Positions 6,916 to 15,691 of a stretch of DNA of 20,004 nucleotides are shown here, in pieces. Source of the DNA: Thermoplasmatota archaeon (GTDB taxonomy: Archaea > Thermoplasmatota > E2 > DHVEG-1). The stretch is taken from contig JAUWOO010000012.1 of the NCBI GenBank assembly GCA_030612095.1, forward strand, positions 1 through 20,004. The letters run 5' to 3'. Under the pieces are notes generated by a model that was not told the origin of the DNA, did not search any database, and saw only the letters and a program-made list of their open reading frames with translations. How positions within the stretch are numbered: position 1 is the first letter of the stretch; the number at the start of each line of letters is the position of its first letter. A program made the translations under genes and the position numbers.

Positions 6916-8349
6916 TTACTTTCCCTTCTTTTTACTTCTTTTCATGACAAGTTCAACCGCACCAGTTCCCAAATTAACTGGTTGCCCAACAATAATATTT
7001 TCGGCCACACCACCAAGCGTATCTAATTCACCACGTCTGCTGGCATCCAATAGATGATTCACTGTTATTTCAAATGCGGCTCTGGATAACACTGAGCTTT
7101 TCTCACCACTTACTCCATGTCTGCCTATTGCTTTTATAGTACCATTAGATGTCATAACATCTGACACAAGCATGATGTGTCTCTTATCTACATTCAGACC
7201 CTGTTCCATTAGAGTATTGTACGCCTCTTGTATTATAATGTTCCTTGCAGCCTCTATACCAAGCACTCTTCCAACGGCCTGTATGTCATTAGTTGTAGTC
7301 CTATATGGATCAACACCTTCTATTTCTAACACCTTATCAAGGTTGCTCCCCTCGCTATATATCACGTAACCTTCTTCTGGTTCTTTTCTAATAATAATAC
7401 GTTTTATACCATCGATTCCTTTAACTTTGAGATCTTTTAGCAATTCATTGACATTTAAGAGTTTTTTATAGCTGGGTTCGTCTAAGGTTATCTTGATTTT
7501 CTTTTTCTCTATTTTCGCATCTATTTTTTTGATCTTTTTGATGGATTCCAACAGGTCATCAATTTTGGATCCCTTCCTTTTCATTGTTTTTGTATCGGGC
7601 TTGATGAGAATAGTCAGGTTTGTAAGATCTGCCTCTATATCGGCCACGTCATTTAGTTTAGTAATCTCTATTTGATTAGCAACATCTTTAGCAAGGTCGG
7701 CGCTTAATTTGTATTTGTCCTGTAAATATATATTCATCATAGGTGTAGATGGGATAGATCTGGCGTCTACAATTTCTATGAGGCGAGGCAATCCAAGAGT
7801 AACATTAATCTCAGCGACACCTGCATAGTGAAATGTTCTCATTGTCATCTGGGTTCCCGGTTCGCCGATACTCTGTGCACCTATTATACCACAAGCCTCA
7901 GCAGGATCAATGAGGTTTTTTTCATATTCTGCCAATGTTTTAGATACTATGTCCTTAAGTTTCGTCTTTAATTTTTTATCCTCTGTTACTCTGGTAATAA
8001 TCTCATCTATTATATATGGAGAGAGAGGTTTATCTTTTAAAATCTTGTTTATATCTGATCTTATTTCCCTACGTTCTTTGGATTCCTCTATCTTTTTGGG
8101 CAATACGATTTCTCTTTTTCGCTCAGGAATTTCTTCTACTGTACTTTTCTTTTTTACTTTCTTCTCTTTTTTCTTTACTGATTTTTTAACCGTTTTTTTA
8201 CTAGTTTCAGAGGACTTCTTTTTCTCTTCTTTTTCTATTTTGCTCTTAGGAGTTTTTTTGATGGGGGATTCATCAGGTTTTTTCGTAACCTGTTTTTTTG
8301 TCTTTTTCTCTTCTTTTCTATCTTTAGTTGAAACACTTTTTTTAGGCAA
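6916..8349 (-). CDS. rpoA2: DNA-directed RNA polymerase subunit A'' with long lysine-rich N-terminal extension
   Basis: This 477-residue protein is the C-terminal third of the split largest polymerase subunit. It includes the trigger-loop region GAQSIGEPGTQMTMRTFHYAG (157-177), which closes on the incoming NTP, and the C-terminal jaw/clamp parts. The family is usually about 380-400 residues long. The excess lies in residues 1 to about 90, an almost pure Lys/Glu/Ser/Thr stretch with runs such as KKTVKKSVKKKEKKVKKKS. It is probably disordered and strongly basic. The start is TTG at 8349, two bases after the rpoA1 stop, with GAGGGGGT in the end of rpoA1 as a strong ribosome-binding site. No ATG occurs in the extension, so it cannot be trimmed to a canonical start. 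Confidence 0.93.
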   Translation of the reverse strand: MPKKSVSTKDRKEEKKTKKQVTKKPDESPIKKTPKSKIEKEEKKKSSETSKKTVKKSVKKKEKKVKKKSTVEEIPERKREIVLPKKIEESKERREIRSDINKILKDKPLSPYIIDEIITRVTEDKKLKTKLKDIVSKTLAEYEKNLIDPAEACGIIGAQSIGEPGTQMTMRTFHYAGVAEINVTLGLPRLIEIVDARSIPSTPMMNIYLQDKYKLSADLAKDVANQIEITKLNDVADIEADLTNLTILIKPDTKTMKRKGSKIDDLLESIKKIKKIDAKIEKKKIKITLDEPSYKKLLNVNELLKDLKVKGIDGIKRIIIRKEPEEGYVIYSEGSNLDKVLEIEGVDPYRTTTNDIQAVGRVLGIEAARNIIIQEAYNTLMEQGLNVDKRHIMLVSDVMTSNGTIKAIGRHGVSGEKSSVLSRAAFEITVNHLLDASRRGELDTLGGVAENIIVGQPVNLGTGAVELVMKRSKKKGK

Positions 8350-8351
8350 GA

Positions 8352-11021
8352 TTAGACCCCCTCTTTCACATCAGCTATTATTCGATCAATATCTACTGCA
8401 TTTCCGCCCACGCTTCTAGCGGGATCTATCCCATCTTCACCATAGATGAATTGTATTATCTGTCCTCCAGCATGTCTTACAGTACCATCATTTTCTACTT
8501 TAACATCTTCTAAGGCGTTAATCAAACGTCTTTGCATGTATCCCGATCTTGATGTACGCACTGCAGTGTCGACTAAACCTTCTCTACCCCCCATTGAATG
8601 GAAGAAATATTCTGTTGGTGATAATCCGCTTTTATAGCAAGATGCTACGAATCCTTTTGCACTTGCTCCCAGATCACCTCTCTTGAAATGTGGGAGGGTA
8701 CGATATTGATAACCTCGGCTTATTCTTTCGCCCCTAACTGCCTGCTGCCCTACACAACCGGACATCTGTGAAAGGTTAAGCATGGATCCACGTGCACCGG
8801 ATTTAGCCATCATGACAGCGCTATTGTCCATTCCAAGGTGGCTACCTGCTATTTCACCAGCCATGTCTCTTGTTTTACCTGTGACCTTCATTATTTCCAT
8901 TTCAAGGGTTTCTTCTAGACTTCGTCCCGGAAGTGACTCTAGTTCTCCTGCTTCATAAGCCTTTACCAGGCCACTGATTTTCTTCAGGGCTTTACTTATT
9001 CCTTCCGCAATCTGCTTTTTCGCCTCATCTGGTATGTCCTCATCATCTATGCCTGTAGTAAAACCGAAAAGTGTTATAGCAGCTATAGCTAGTTTTGTAG
9101 CATTGTCAATGAATTCCCTACCTGCATCCATCCCATGATCTCGTATTATCCTATCCAAGATTTTTCCTTTAAACGCACCGATACCGTTTTCATCTATTAT
9201 TCCTTGTTTCAATACGCCATTTTTTACGATCACATATGCATTATGAGGGCAGTTTGGTGCTTGACATGTGTCACAGTTAAAACAAGCTTTAGCCTTATAC
9301 TCTAGATTAAGACTCTTGGGAAGTAAAGCGCTGAACACGTCCTTTCCACTGATGTACTTTTTCCCATTTTCTGTGATGGTTTTAAAGTTTTTCCCATTAT
9401 AGTTGATTGCAGCTAAAATGTGTGATGCGTCGTCTAACGGTATTTTCCTATCTTTGCGTGTTAGTAAAAAACATCCTGATATGTGGTCATGTATACCTCC
9501 AATAATTGCCCCACCGAACCTTGGGGAGAGAATGTTTTCCTGTACTTTCATCAGGATTTCTGCTTCAGCTTTTGCTTCCTCGCCTTGTATGAGGTGGAGA
9601 TTCATTTCATCCCCGTCAAAATCTGCATTATATGGTGGGCATACACATAAATTGAATCTGAATGTTTTATCTGGTACCACTTTGACTCGATGGGCCATCA
9701 TGGACATACGATGAAGAGAAGGTTGACGGTTGAAGAGGGCAAGATCTCCATTCATGAGTTGCCTTTCGATACTTGAGCCAATTTCCAGTTTTTCGGCAAC
9801 ATCCTCAGCGTTTTTTTCTGTAACTTTAATACGCCGTCTCATCCCATCTGTTTCTCTTATAACATAGTTTACACCAGGAATATATTCATCATGATCGGCA
9901 GGACCTAAGTATTTTTGTTTAATCATTTGTTTACACCAGTCGATGTTGTGTGAGGTAACTCTGACCGGAACAGTAAGTTCCTCAGCAATTCTAATTGGAA
10001 CGCCAAGTTCATTTATACTCAGATTGGGATCAGGGGAGATAACAGTACGAGCAGAAAAGTTAACACGTTTCCCGGAAAGATTGCTTCTGAATCTACCTTC
10101 TTTACCTTTCAATCGTTGCGCCAAGGTTTTTAAAGGCCTGCCAGAGCGATGACGTGCAGGAGGTATACCTGAAGTCTGGTTATCAAGATAGGTTGTGATA
10201 TGATATTGCAATAGTTCCCAAAGATCTTCGACTATAAGTTGTGGTGCACCAGCATCTCTGTTTTCCTGTAATCGTTGATTTATACGTATGACATCTACAA
10301 GTTTATGGGTGAGATCGTCCTCTGATCGTTCACCTGATTGTAATGTCACAGAAGGTCTTACTGCGACTGAAGGTACCGGTAAAACTGTAAGTATCATCCA
10401 TTCGGGTCGTGCTGATTTCTTGTTTATGTCTAACAGTGGGAGTGCCTCATCGGGTATTTTTTCCAACCATTCTCTTACCTCAGAGGGTGTAAGTTTTTTA
10501 CCGTTTTCTCTCAGAGAGGTTGGTTTATCCAGCTCTATTTTACCTACTTCTCTATCACAGCGAGTACATTTTTCAGCTTTTACACAATCTTTTATAACTT
10601 GTTTTAGGAGATAGGTTGTATTTCTTCCTTCTTGCTTATATCTTTTTAGCTCTTTGAAATATTCTTCCCTTTGTTTATCTGTTAATAATAGGTGTCCACA
10701 CTCTCTACATGTTGAACGTAGACAATTTCTTATGGTTTTTATGAGTCCTACGTGTATAACTGGCATAGCTAGATCTATATGGCCAAAATGCCCGGGACAT
10801 TTGTCTTTACCTACTCTCTGCCCGCATGTTTTACATCTCAACCCTGGTTCAATAACACCTAAACGAGGATCCATCAGACCCATTGCTATGGGGAATCCAT
10901 CATCATCATATGTGTCAGCAGTTATAACTTTCGTAGCGCTCATTTTTCTGATTTCATTTGGTGAAAGTAATGAAAATTCTATTTTCCCAATTTTTTTTGT
11001 TACACTTTTCGCTCTTTCCAT
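8352..11021 (-). CDS. rpoA1: DNA-directed RNA polymerase subunit A'
   Basis: This 889-residue protein is the N-terminal two thirds of the largest subunit. The clamp zinc site is C63-x2-C66-x8-C75-x2-H78, with further cysteines at 100, 105 and 108. The catalytic loop NADFDGDEM at 465-473 holds the active-site Mg2+ through Asp467, Asp469 and Asp471. The bridge-helix region around 'GREGLVDTAVRTSRSGYMQRR' is near the C-terminus; the split to A'' comes shortly after it, as in other archaea. The length is normal. ATG at 11021 lies 26 bases after the rpoB stop. Confidence 0.97.
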   Translation of the reverse strand: MERAKSVTKKIGKIEFSLLSPNEIRKMSATKVITADTYDDDGFPIAMGLMDPRLGVIEPGLRCKTCGQRVGKDKCPGHFGHIDLAMPVIHVGLIKTIRNCLRSTCRECGHLLLTDKQREEYFKELKRYKQEGRNTTYLLKQVIKDCVKAEKCTRCDREVGKIELDKPTSLRENGKKLTPSEVREWLEKIPDEALPLLDINKKSARPEWMILTVLPVPSVAVRPSVTLQSGERSEDDLTHKLVDVIRINQRLQENRDAGAPQLIVEDLWELLQYHITTYLDNQTSGIPPARHRSGRPLKTLAQRLKGKEGRFRSNLSGKRVNFSARTVISPDPNLSINELGVPIRIAEELTVPVRVTSHNIDWCKQMIKQKYLGPADHDEYIPGVNYVIRETDGMRRRIKVTEKNAEDVAEKLEIGSSIERQLMNGDLALFNRQPSLHRMSMMAHRVKVVPDKTFRFNLCVCPPYNADFDGDEMNLHLIQGEEAKAEAEILMKVQENILSPRFGGAIIGGIHDHISGCFLLTRKDRKIPLDDASHILAAINYNGKNFKTITENGKKYISGKDVFSALLPKSLNLEYKAKACFNCDTCQAPNCPHNAYVIVKNGVLKQGIIDENGIGAFKGKILDRIIRDHGMDAGREFIDNATKLAIAAITLFGFTTGIDDEDIPDEAKKQIAEGISKALKKISGLVKAYEAGELESLPGRSLEETLEMEIMKVTGKTRDMAGEIAGSHLGMDNSAVMMAKSGARGSMLNLSQMSGCVGQQAVRGERISRGYQYRTLPHFKRGDLGASAKGFVASCYKSGLSPTEYFFHSMGGREGLVDTAVRTSRSGYMQRRLINALEDVKVENDGTVRHAGGQIIQFIYGEDGIDPARSVGGNAVDIDRIIADVKEGV

Positions 11022-11047
11022 GTTTAACCCTACACAAACATAATATT

Positions 11048-14000
11048 CTATACTAAAGATTCTAGTTTTAGCCTTGGTGCGATAATCAACGATCTTAATT
11101 CGTCTATCAAAAGTTTGAATGCATAGCTCATCTCAATTGGATAGATATCTGCTTTGTCTCCACATATGGAACATCGTAATCCTCCATGTCTATCGTGTAT
11201 TGCTATATGCCCACAGGTACTACATACATATTTTATCGTGAGATCTGATTCGTCCAGTAGCCTATCTTTTATAACCATTGATGCTCCATGTCCTATAAGG
11301 CAGTCTCTCTCCATTTCCCCAAACCTAAGCCCTCCTTCTCTGGCTCTACCTTCTGTAGGTTGTCTGGTTAGTATTTGAACTGGCCCTCTGGATCTTGCAT
11401 GTATTTTGCCTGCTACCATGTGATGAAGTTTTTGGTAATATATGCATCCTATAAATATGTCACATTCCAATGTTTTTCCTGTCTCTCCGTTATATAGGAG
11501 CTCCTTGCCGTTGTGTTTAAACCCGTTTTCTACTAATGCTTCTCTTAGTACTTCTTCTGTTTCCCCACTAAAAGCTGTGCCATCCACGACTCTTCCTTCT
11601 AAAGCTCCTACTTTTCCCCCTATCATTTCAAGCACGTGACCAACCGTCATTCTGCTAGGGATTGCATGTGGATTGATAATCAAATCAGGAGACATTCCCT
11701 GTTCATTAAAAGGCATGTTTTCCTGGGGAACTATTAATCCTATAACTCCCTTCTGACCATGTTTAGATGCAAATTTATCGCCATATTCAGGTATGCGCTG
11801 TTCTCGTACCTTTATCTTAACCATCCGTGAACCATTAACTGACTCGGAGAGCATAACTTTGTCAACGGTTCCACCTTCACCATGCTGAACAGTTACAGAA
11901 GTTTCTCTTCTCTTTTGAGGTGTCAGAAAGTCTGTAGGTTCCTCAAGGAATCTGGGTGGTGAAGTTTTTCCTACTAGTACATTTGTGCCCTTAACATCAC
12001 ATTCGGGTGAAATAAGGCCATCCTCGCCTAGATTTACATATGTGTCATCACTTCTTACGCCTCGACAGTCTGGATCAGGAATCTCAAAATGATCTTCTTG
12101 GCCGCCGGGATATCGTTTTTCCTCGCTACTATATGTTCTGAAGAATGTACTTCTGGCAAGACCTCTTTCTATGCCAGCTTTACTCATCACCAGTGCATCT
12201 TCCATGTTATAACCTTTGAACGATGCTACTGCGACTATGAAATTCTGCCCCGCTGGTCTTCTTGTAAATCTCATGTATTTAACAGGGTGAGTTTGGACAA
12301 GTTGTGCCTCTGGATAATGTAGTAAATGACCTCTGGTATCGGGCCTTATTCTATAGTTTGAAGCACCGAAACCAAGGGATTGTTTTCCCATACCTGCGCC
12401 CATGGTAATCCTAGGTGAAGAGTTATGTTCGGGATAGGGAACTAGGGATGAACCTATGCCAAGAATACACATTGGATCTAATTCCATGTGGGTGTGATCA
12501 GGCGTGATATCTTTCTCTTTCAAGGCGATTAAGGTATTTTCCTCCTCTTCCGCGTCTATATATTCTACGATGCCTTCGTTTGTAAGATCAATCCATTTTT
12601 TCTTTCCTTCTTTCAGATCATCAAGATTTTTCCTAGATATCAGGAGTTTACCTTTTTCTACAACAGCCAACGGCCTTCTGAGTCTACCGCAATCACAGTT
12701 TACGATCACATCGTTTTCCTCTTCATAATAGGCGACGTTTACTTCGCTACTGAGCAATCCACTCCTGCGTTTTTCTCTCAGTTTTTGTACTAGTTCTTTG
12801 CCATTGGCGTGCATACCTATTAGATCTCCGTTGAGATAGACTCTAGTGCCTGTAGATTTCTTGGTAATTTCCTTAATGCCAAGGTCTTTGAGTATACTTT
12901 CTACTTCTTCTTCGCGAAAACCTTCTGAGATTTCGACAGTGAGTGCCAAATTTTTTACAAGACCACAGTTTGGTCCTTCAGGCGTCTCATTTGGACATAG
13001 TCTGCCCCATTGTGTGGAATGCAAATCTCTAGCCTCAAAATGTGGTTGAGATCTTGTAAGAGGAGAAGTTACTCTTCTCAGGTGACTCAGTACGGCTAGA
13101 TTGCTCGTACGGTCTAGTAATTGTGATATTCCTGCTCTCCCACCGACCCAATTACCAGTGGCAAGAGCATGATGAATCCGCTGGCTTAAAACATCTGCAC
13201 GAAGTGATGAGCTGATCTTTATTTCTTTTCCTTTTGCATGGATTCTTTCGATCTGGTATTTCAAATCTTTGCATAGGGCTGTAAAGGCAACACGGAAAAG
13301 ATCTTCCATCAGATCTCCAGCAAGTTTTAGCCTTTTGTTTGCATAATGATCTTTGTCATCTTCTTCTCTTTTACCCAGCGCTAGTTCCAATACAGCCATG
13401 CCCATACGGGCCATGAAAATAGCCTTTGTAAACCGATCCTCTGGTTCGTTACCAAGATGGGGTAAAAGATTTTTGTCCATCAGCGCTTCGACTCTTCTAA
13501 CGCGGTATTCTTTTGCCTGTCCTCCGGCGAATCTTTTACCAAGATATGCGATAGCCTCTTCCTTTGTTGTTATTCCATACTCATTTGCGCATTCTTCGAT
13601 GTTGGCAAGAACATAAGGCTCCATTTTAGGATCTACACTAATTACATCAACGATTTCCTCGTCATTCTCCATGCCCAATGATCTCAATAATATCATCAAT
13701 GGTATCTGACCGTATGTTGTAGGAAGTGATACCATTAACATGCCATCTTTTTTCTTCTCGACAACAGTTAAAGCACGATATCCTTCCTTTTGGGAGAAAA
13801 CTTTAGCAACTTCTATAGATCTTCCATATCTATTGGTTTTTTCAACAAGCACTCTGTTTGGAGCAAGATCTTCAACAGTAATAAGCACTCTCTCCGTGCC
13901 GTTACTAATAAAATATCCACCTGGATCCAGTGGATCTTCCTGCATTTTTTGTAACTCTTTTTTGTAATCTTCATCTGACAACTCGTGATCTTTCCTTTTT

Positions 14001-14410
14001 TCCATTGTATGTCTAGCTAGGTTGCAAGCTCTTGATTTGATCATAATGGGAAGTTCACCTATTCTTACTTCCTCTGGTTCATATTCTACCCCATCTTTAA
14101 CTGGTATAAACTCTAATGTTAGTGGGGCTTCGTAGGTTAAATCCCGCAGGCGTGCTTCCATGGGTGTTAACTCTCTAACGGTACCATCTGCTTCTTTGAC
14201 CGCGGGTTTTCCAATTGATACCTTGCCAAATTTTATTTTGTATCCTTCGATCTCTGGGTAAATGAACCCTCTTTCCATTTCTTCTTCTTGCCCAATTATA
14301 GCATTATCAACAATGTTTTGCAATCTATGTTCCAAAAAATCATTATACGATGCAATCTGGTGATTTACTATGCTACGGTTTTTATAAAAAGCATCAACAA
14401 GTTCTCTCAT
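11048..14410 (-). CDS. rpoB: DNA-directed RNA polymerase subunit B (unsplit)
   Basis: This 1120-residue second-largest subunit is complete in one chain. Many methanogens and halophiles split it into B'' and B'. Seen in order are the N-terminal DAFYKNRSIVNHQIASYNDFLE, the fork/hybrid-binding region CPNETPEGPNCGLVKN, and GYNMEDALVMSKAG in the active-centre region. GDKFASKHGQKGVIG follows. The C-terminal zinc ribbon is C1063-x2-C1066-x13-C1080-x2-C1083, before the clamp-anchor LLIDELRSL. It forms the active-centre cleft with A' and A''. It lies 12 bases after rpoH. Confidence 0.97.
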   Translation of the reverse strand: MRELVDAFYKNRSIVNHQIASYNDFLEHRLQNIVDNAIIGQEEEMERGFIYPEIEGYKIKFGKVSIGKPAVKEADGTVRELTPMEARLRDLTYEAPLTLEFIPVKDGVEYEPEEVRIGELPIMIKSRACNLARHTMEKRKDHELSDEDYKKELQKMQEDPLDPGGYFISNGTERVLITVEDLAPNRVLVEKTNRYGRSIEVAKVFSQKEGYRALTVVEKKKDGMLMVSLPTTYGQIPLMILLRSLGMENDEEIVDVISVDPKMEPYVLANIEECANEYGITTKEEAIAYLGKRFAGGQAKEYRVRRVEALMDKNLLPHLGNEPEDRFTKAIFMARMGMAVLELALGKREEDDKDHYANKRLKLAGDLMEDLFRVAFTALCKDLKYQIERIHAKGKEIKISSSLRADVLSQRIHHALATGNWVGGRAGISQLLDRTSNLAVLSHLRRVTSPLTRSQPHFEARDLHSTQWGRLCPNETPEGPNCGLVKNLALTVEISEGFREEEVESILKDLGIKEITKKSTGTRVYLNGDLIGMHANGKELVQKLREKRRSGLLSSEVNVAYYEEENDVIVNCDCGRLRRPLAVVEKGKLLISRKNLDDLKEGKKKWIDLTNEGIVEYIDAEEEENTLIALKEKDITPDHTHMELDPMCILGIGSSLVPYPEHNSSPRITMGAGMGKQSLGFGASNYRIRPDTRGHLLHYPEAQLVQTHPVKYMRFTRRPAGQNFIVAVASFKGYNMEDALVMSKAGIERGLARSTFFRTYSSEEKRYPGGQEDHFEIPDPDCRGVRSDDTYVNLGEDGLISPECDVKGTNVLVGKTSPPRFLEEPTDFLTPQKRRETSVTVQHGEGGTVDKVMLSESVNGSRMVKIKVREQRIPEYGDKFASKHGQKGVIGLIVPQENMPFNEQGMSPDLIINPHAIPSRMTVGHVLEMIGGKVGALEGRVVDGTAFSGETEEVLREALVENGFKHNGKELLYNGETGKTLECDIFIGCIYYQKLHHMVAGKIHARSRGPVQILTRQPTEGRAREGGLRFGEMERDCLIGHGASMVIKDRLLDESDLTIKYVCSTCGHIAIHDRHGGLRCSICGDKADIYPIEMSYAFKLLIDELRSLIIAPRLKLESLV

Positions 14411-14422
14411 TCAATACACCCA

Positions 14423-14680
14423 TCATTTGTTACTTTCCACTACAAGTCTGTAAGAGACTGCTTCTTTTGCAGTATGGCTTTCTCTAATAATCTTTAAAAT
14501 TTGTCCCGGTTTTGCCCCAATATAAATCGAAACAGGATCTGTATCCAGAATTTTTGGTAATGTATTAGGTTCTATGTTGTATTTCTTAAGCAGTTCCTCT
14601 CTTTCCTTCTCAGAAATAATTAGATGAAGAGGGACTAACTTGTGGTTCATTATGTTGAAATGTTTTTTCTCCGCAGTCAA
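14423..14680 (-). CDS. rpoH: DNA-directed RNA polymerase subunit H
   Basis: This 85-residue protein is the archaeal counterpart of the C-terminal domain of eukaryotic RPB5. It shows NHKLVPLHLIISEKEREELLKKYNI followed by DTDPVSIYIGAKPGQILKIIRES and YRLVV (described here as the LVPLH and GAKPGQI motifs). It binds at the lower jaw. The chosen start is TTG at 14680, with GGAGGAG at 14691-14697, a long but usable spacing. An ATG ten codons further in (14650) starts at the conserved part and is the alternative; it lacks a well-placed ribosome-binding site. It is the first protein gene of the polymerase operon, directly after tRNA-Lys. Confidence 0.93.
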   Translation of the reverse strand: MTAEKKHFNIMNHKLVPLHLIISEKEREELLKKYNIEPNTLPKILDTDPVSIYIGAKPGQILKIIRESHTAKEAVSYRLVVESNK

Positions 14681-14716
14681 TATATGTTTTCTCCTCCTTA
14701 TATTTCAAGATTTAAG

Positions 14717-14790
14717 CGGGCCTGAAGGGGTTCGAACCCTTGACCACCTGGTTAAAAGCCAGATGCTCTACCTAGCTGAGCTACAGGCCC
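14717..14790 (-). tRNA. tRNA-Lys (anticodon UUU)
   Basis: On the minus strand a 74-base cloverleaf forms without mismatches. The acceptor stem is GGGCCTG/CAGGCCC and the D stem GCTC/GAGC. The anticodon stem TCTGG/CCAGG has loop CTTTTAA, and the T stem AAGGG/CCCTT has loop TTCGAAC. The discriminator base is G. CCA is not encoded and there is no intron. It lies 36 bases upstream of rpoH on the same strand with no strong TATA box between them, so it may be the first element of the rpo transcript. Confidence 0.97.
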
Positions 14791-14889
14791 ATTATGGGTT
14801 GGGACTCAAGCTATACCATACTCTACTCGTTATCTACCGCACTCTATCTAACATTACTATTGAAACAGCCTACCCGCTATACCAATCCC

Positions 14890-14897
14890 TATATAAA
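14890..14897 (-). promoter_or_regulatory. Candidate TATA box for the tRNA-Lys/rpo operon
   Basis: TTTATATA on the minus strand is the best TATA-like element in the 203-base gap upstream of tRNA-Lys. It would start transcription near 14867, giving a leader of about 77 bases before the mature tRNA. A weaker element, TATGGTATA (14812-14820), is nearer the tRNA at about -25. Which is used cannot be settled here. Confidence 0.4.
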
Positions 14898-14957
14898 TAT
14901 GTTATGTGCTGTGTTCTTGGTTTTGAGGTAGTAACTGTCATGATTTTTTACATTATT

Positions 14958-14979
14958 AAGATGTAATTTTATTCATCTT
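14958..14979. repeat. Inverted repeat downstream of the retropepsin-like gene
   Basis: AAGATG (14958-14963) and CATCTT (14974-14979) form a 6-bp hairpin with a 10-base AT-rich loop, just after the stop of the minus-strand gene that ends at 14994. No long T-run follows on that strand, so it is only a weak terminator candidate. Confidence 0.3.
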
Positions 14980-14993
14980 TGGTAACCTATTGT

Positions 14994-15404
14994 CTAGATA
15001 TTTTTTACAGTTTTTGCTGATTTCAAAATAAGTTGATTTTTTTGTTTCTTGAAGGTTATTTCATAATCTTCGAAGATTGGATGTCTACCCAATAGAACAG
15101 GTATGTCATCTCTGGCAGAAACGTGTATTTGGCTATTCTCATAAATAGCGGCTTTACTTTCCTTGCCGATGACCATGTCTAGTGACGCTTTAAATAATGA
15201 TGTTGTACCACCTGCAGTATCGACAGAACCAGCCTCTTCCAATTTCAGATTAAGATATTTTGCTATGGGCATAGGTATAACGATAAAATCTCCACCCGAA
15301 TCTAGTAAAGCATCTATGAACGGCGTTTTCTTATCCTCATGAAAGAATTTTACGGGAATAACGGGATATCTACAATAGTCGAATACGAATCTTTGATCTG
15401 ACAT
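14994..15404 (-). CDS. Retropepsin-like aspartic protease domain protein
   Basis: This 136-residue single-domain protein has the clan AA signature. The catalytic triad D35-S36-G37 lies in ALLDSGGDFIVIP. A flap-like segment, VDTAGGTTSLF (61-71), follows. The hydrophobic-hydrophobic-Gly motif is in IPVLLGRHPIFEDYEITF (101-118). Such small proteins act as homodimers, each chain giving one catalytic Asp. There is no signal peptide or membrane segment, so it is cytoplasmic. Four bases separate it from the DUF5678-like gene upstream, and the two form one unit. Substrate and role are unknown; proteolysis is inferred from the motif only. Confidence 0.75.
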   Translation of the reverse strand: MSDQRFVFDYCRYPVIPVKFFHEDKKTPFIDALLDSGGDFIVIPMPIAKYLNLKLEEAGSVDTAGGTTSLFKASLDMVIGKESKAAIYENSQIHVSARDDIPVLLGRHPIFEDYEITFKKQKNQLILKSAKTVKNI

Positions 15405-15408
15405 TAAA

Positions 15409-15600
15409 TCAGTGTAAACGAATATTGCCAGATAATACTTTTGATATTTTTATAACATCATCTGGAAATTTATCTGCTGGGTATTTTTCTTCGGCTAATC
15501 TTAATATATCTTCTACATTGGCACTATGATCGATGATTTCGTCATTAAAAAGTAAAAGCCATTCTCCAGGATATCCTTTGATGTAATCTTCTTGGTTCAT
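15409..15600 (-). CDS. DUF5678-like small protein paired with the retropepsin gene
   Basis: This 63-residue protein has the pattern YPGEWLLLFNDEIIDHSANVEDIL, then AEEKYPADKFPDDVIKISKV (motifs GEWLLL and DHSANVE). This looks like DUF5678, a short beta-alpha-beta domain ('G-W-hhh-x-D/N-x-hhhxH') often encoded beside small aspartic proteases. The family assignment is from memory of the pattern and not certain. The ATG at 15600 lies 29 bases from a TATA box, so the mRNA may be leaderless. Function is unknown; partner or inhibitor of the neighbouring protease is one possibility. Confidence 0.65.
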   Translation of the reverse strand: MNQEDYIKGYPGEWLLLFNDEIIDHSANVEDILRLAEEKYPADKFPDDVIKISKVLSGNIRLH

Positions 15601-15624
15601 TGAGCAACTACCACCGTTTTAGCG

Positions 15625-15633
15625 TATATAAAT
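15625..15633 (-). promoter_or_regulatory. TATA box of the DUF5678/retropepsin pair
   Basis: ATTTATATA on the minus strand is centred 29 bases before the ATG at 15600. The predicted transcription start is near 15602, which would make the transcript leaderless. Confidence 0.6.
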
Positions 15634-15683
15634 CTTATGAAATGGTTAAATTTTTGTAGTCAAACATCAAAATGATAGAAAAG

Positions 15684-15691
15684 TATATATA
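15684..15691 (+). promoter_or_regulatory. TATA box and palindrome of the divergent DUF6015-like gene
   Basis: TATATATA sits inside the perfect 12-base palindrome AGTATATATACT (15682-15693). The 7-base arms TTGTAGT (15654-15660) and ACTACAA (15691-15697) form an outer inverted repeat over the same spot. Predicted transcription start is near 15714. The repeats could be a regulator site controlling one or both divergent genes. Confidence 0.5.

Noticed and set aside
8124..8349. Lysine-rich region as a separate gene or frameshift
   Set aside because: It is in frame with rpoA2 without a stop and has a strong ribosome-binding site directly after rpoA1.
14640..14966. Plus-strand open frame of 108 codons over tRNA-Lys
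   Set aside because: It runs antisense through the tRNA and the rpoH start; its peptide has no coding character.
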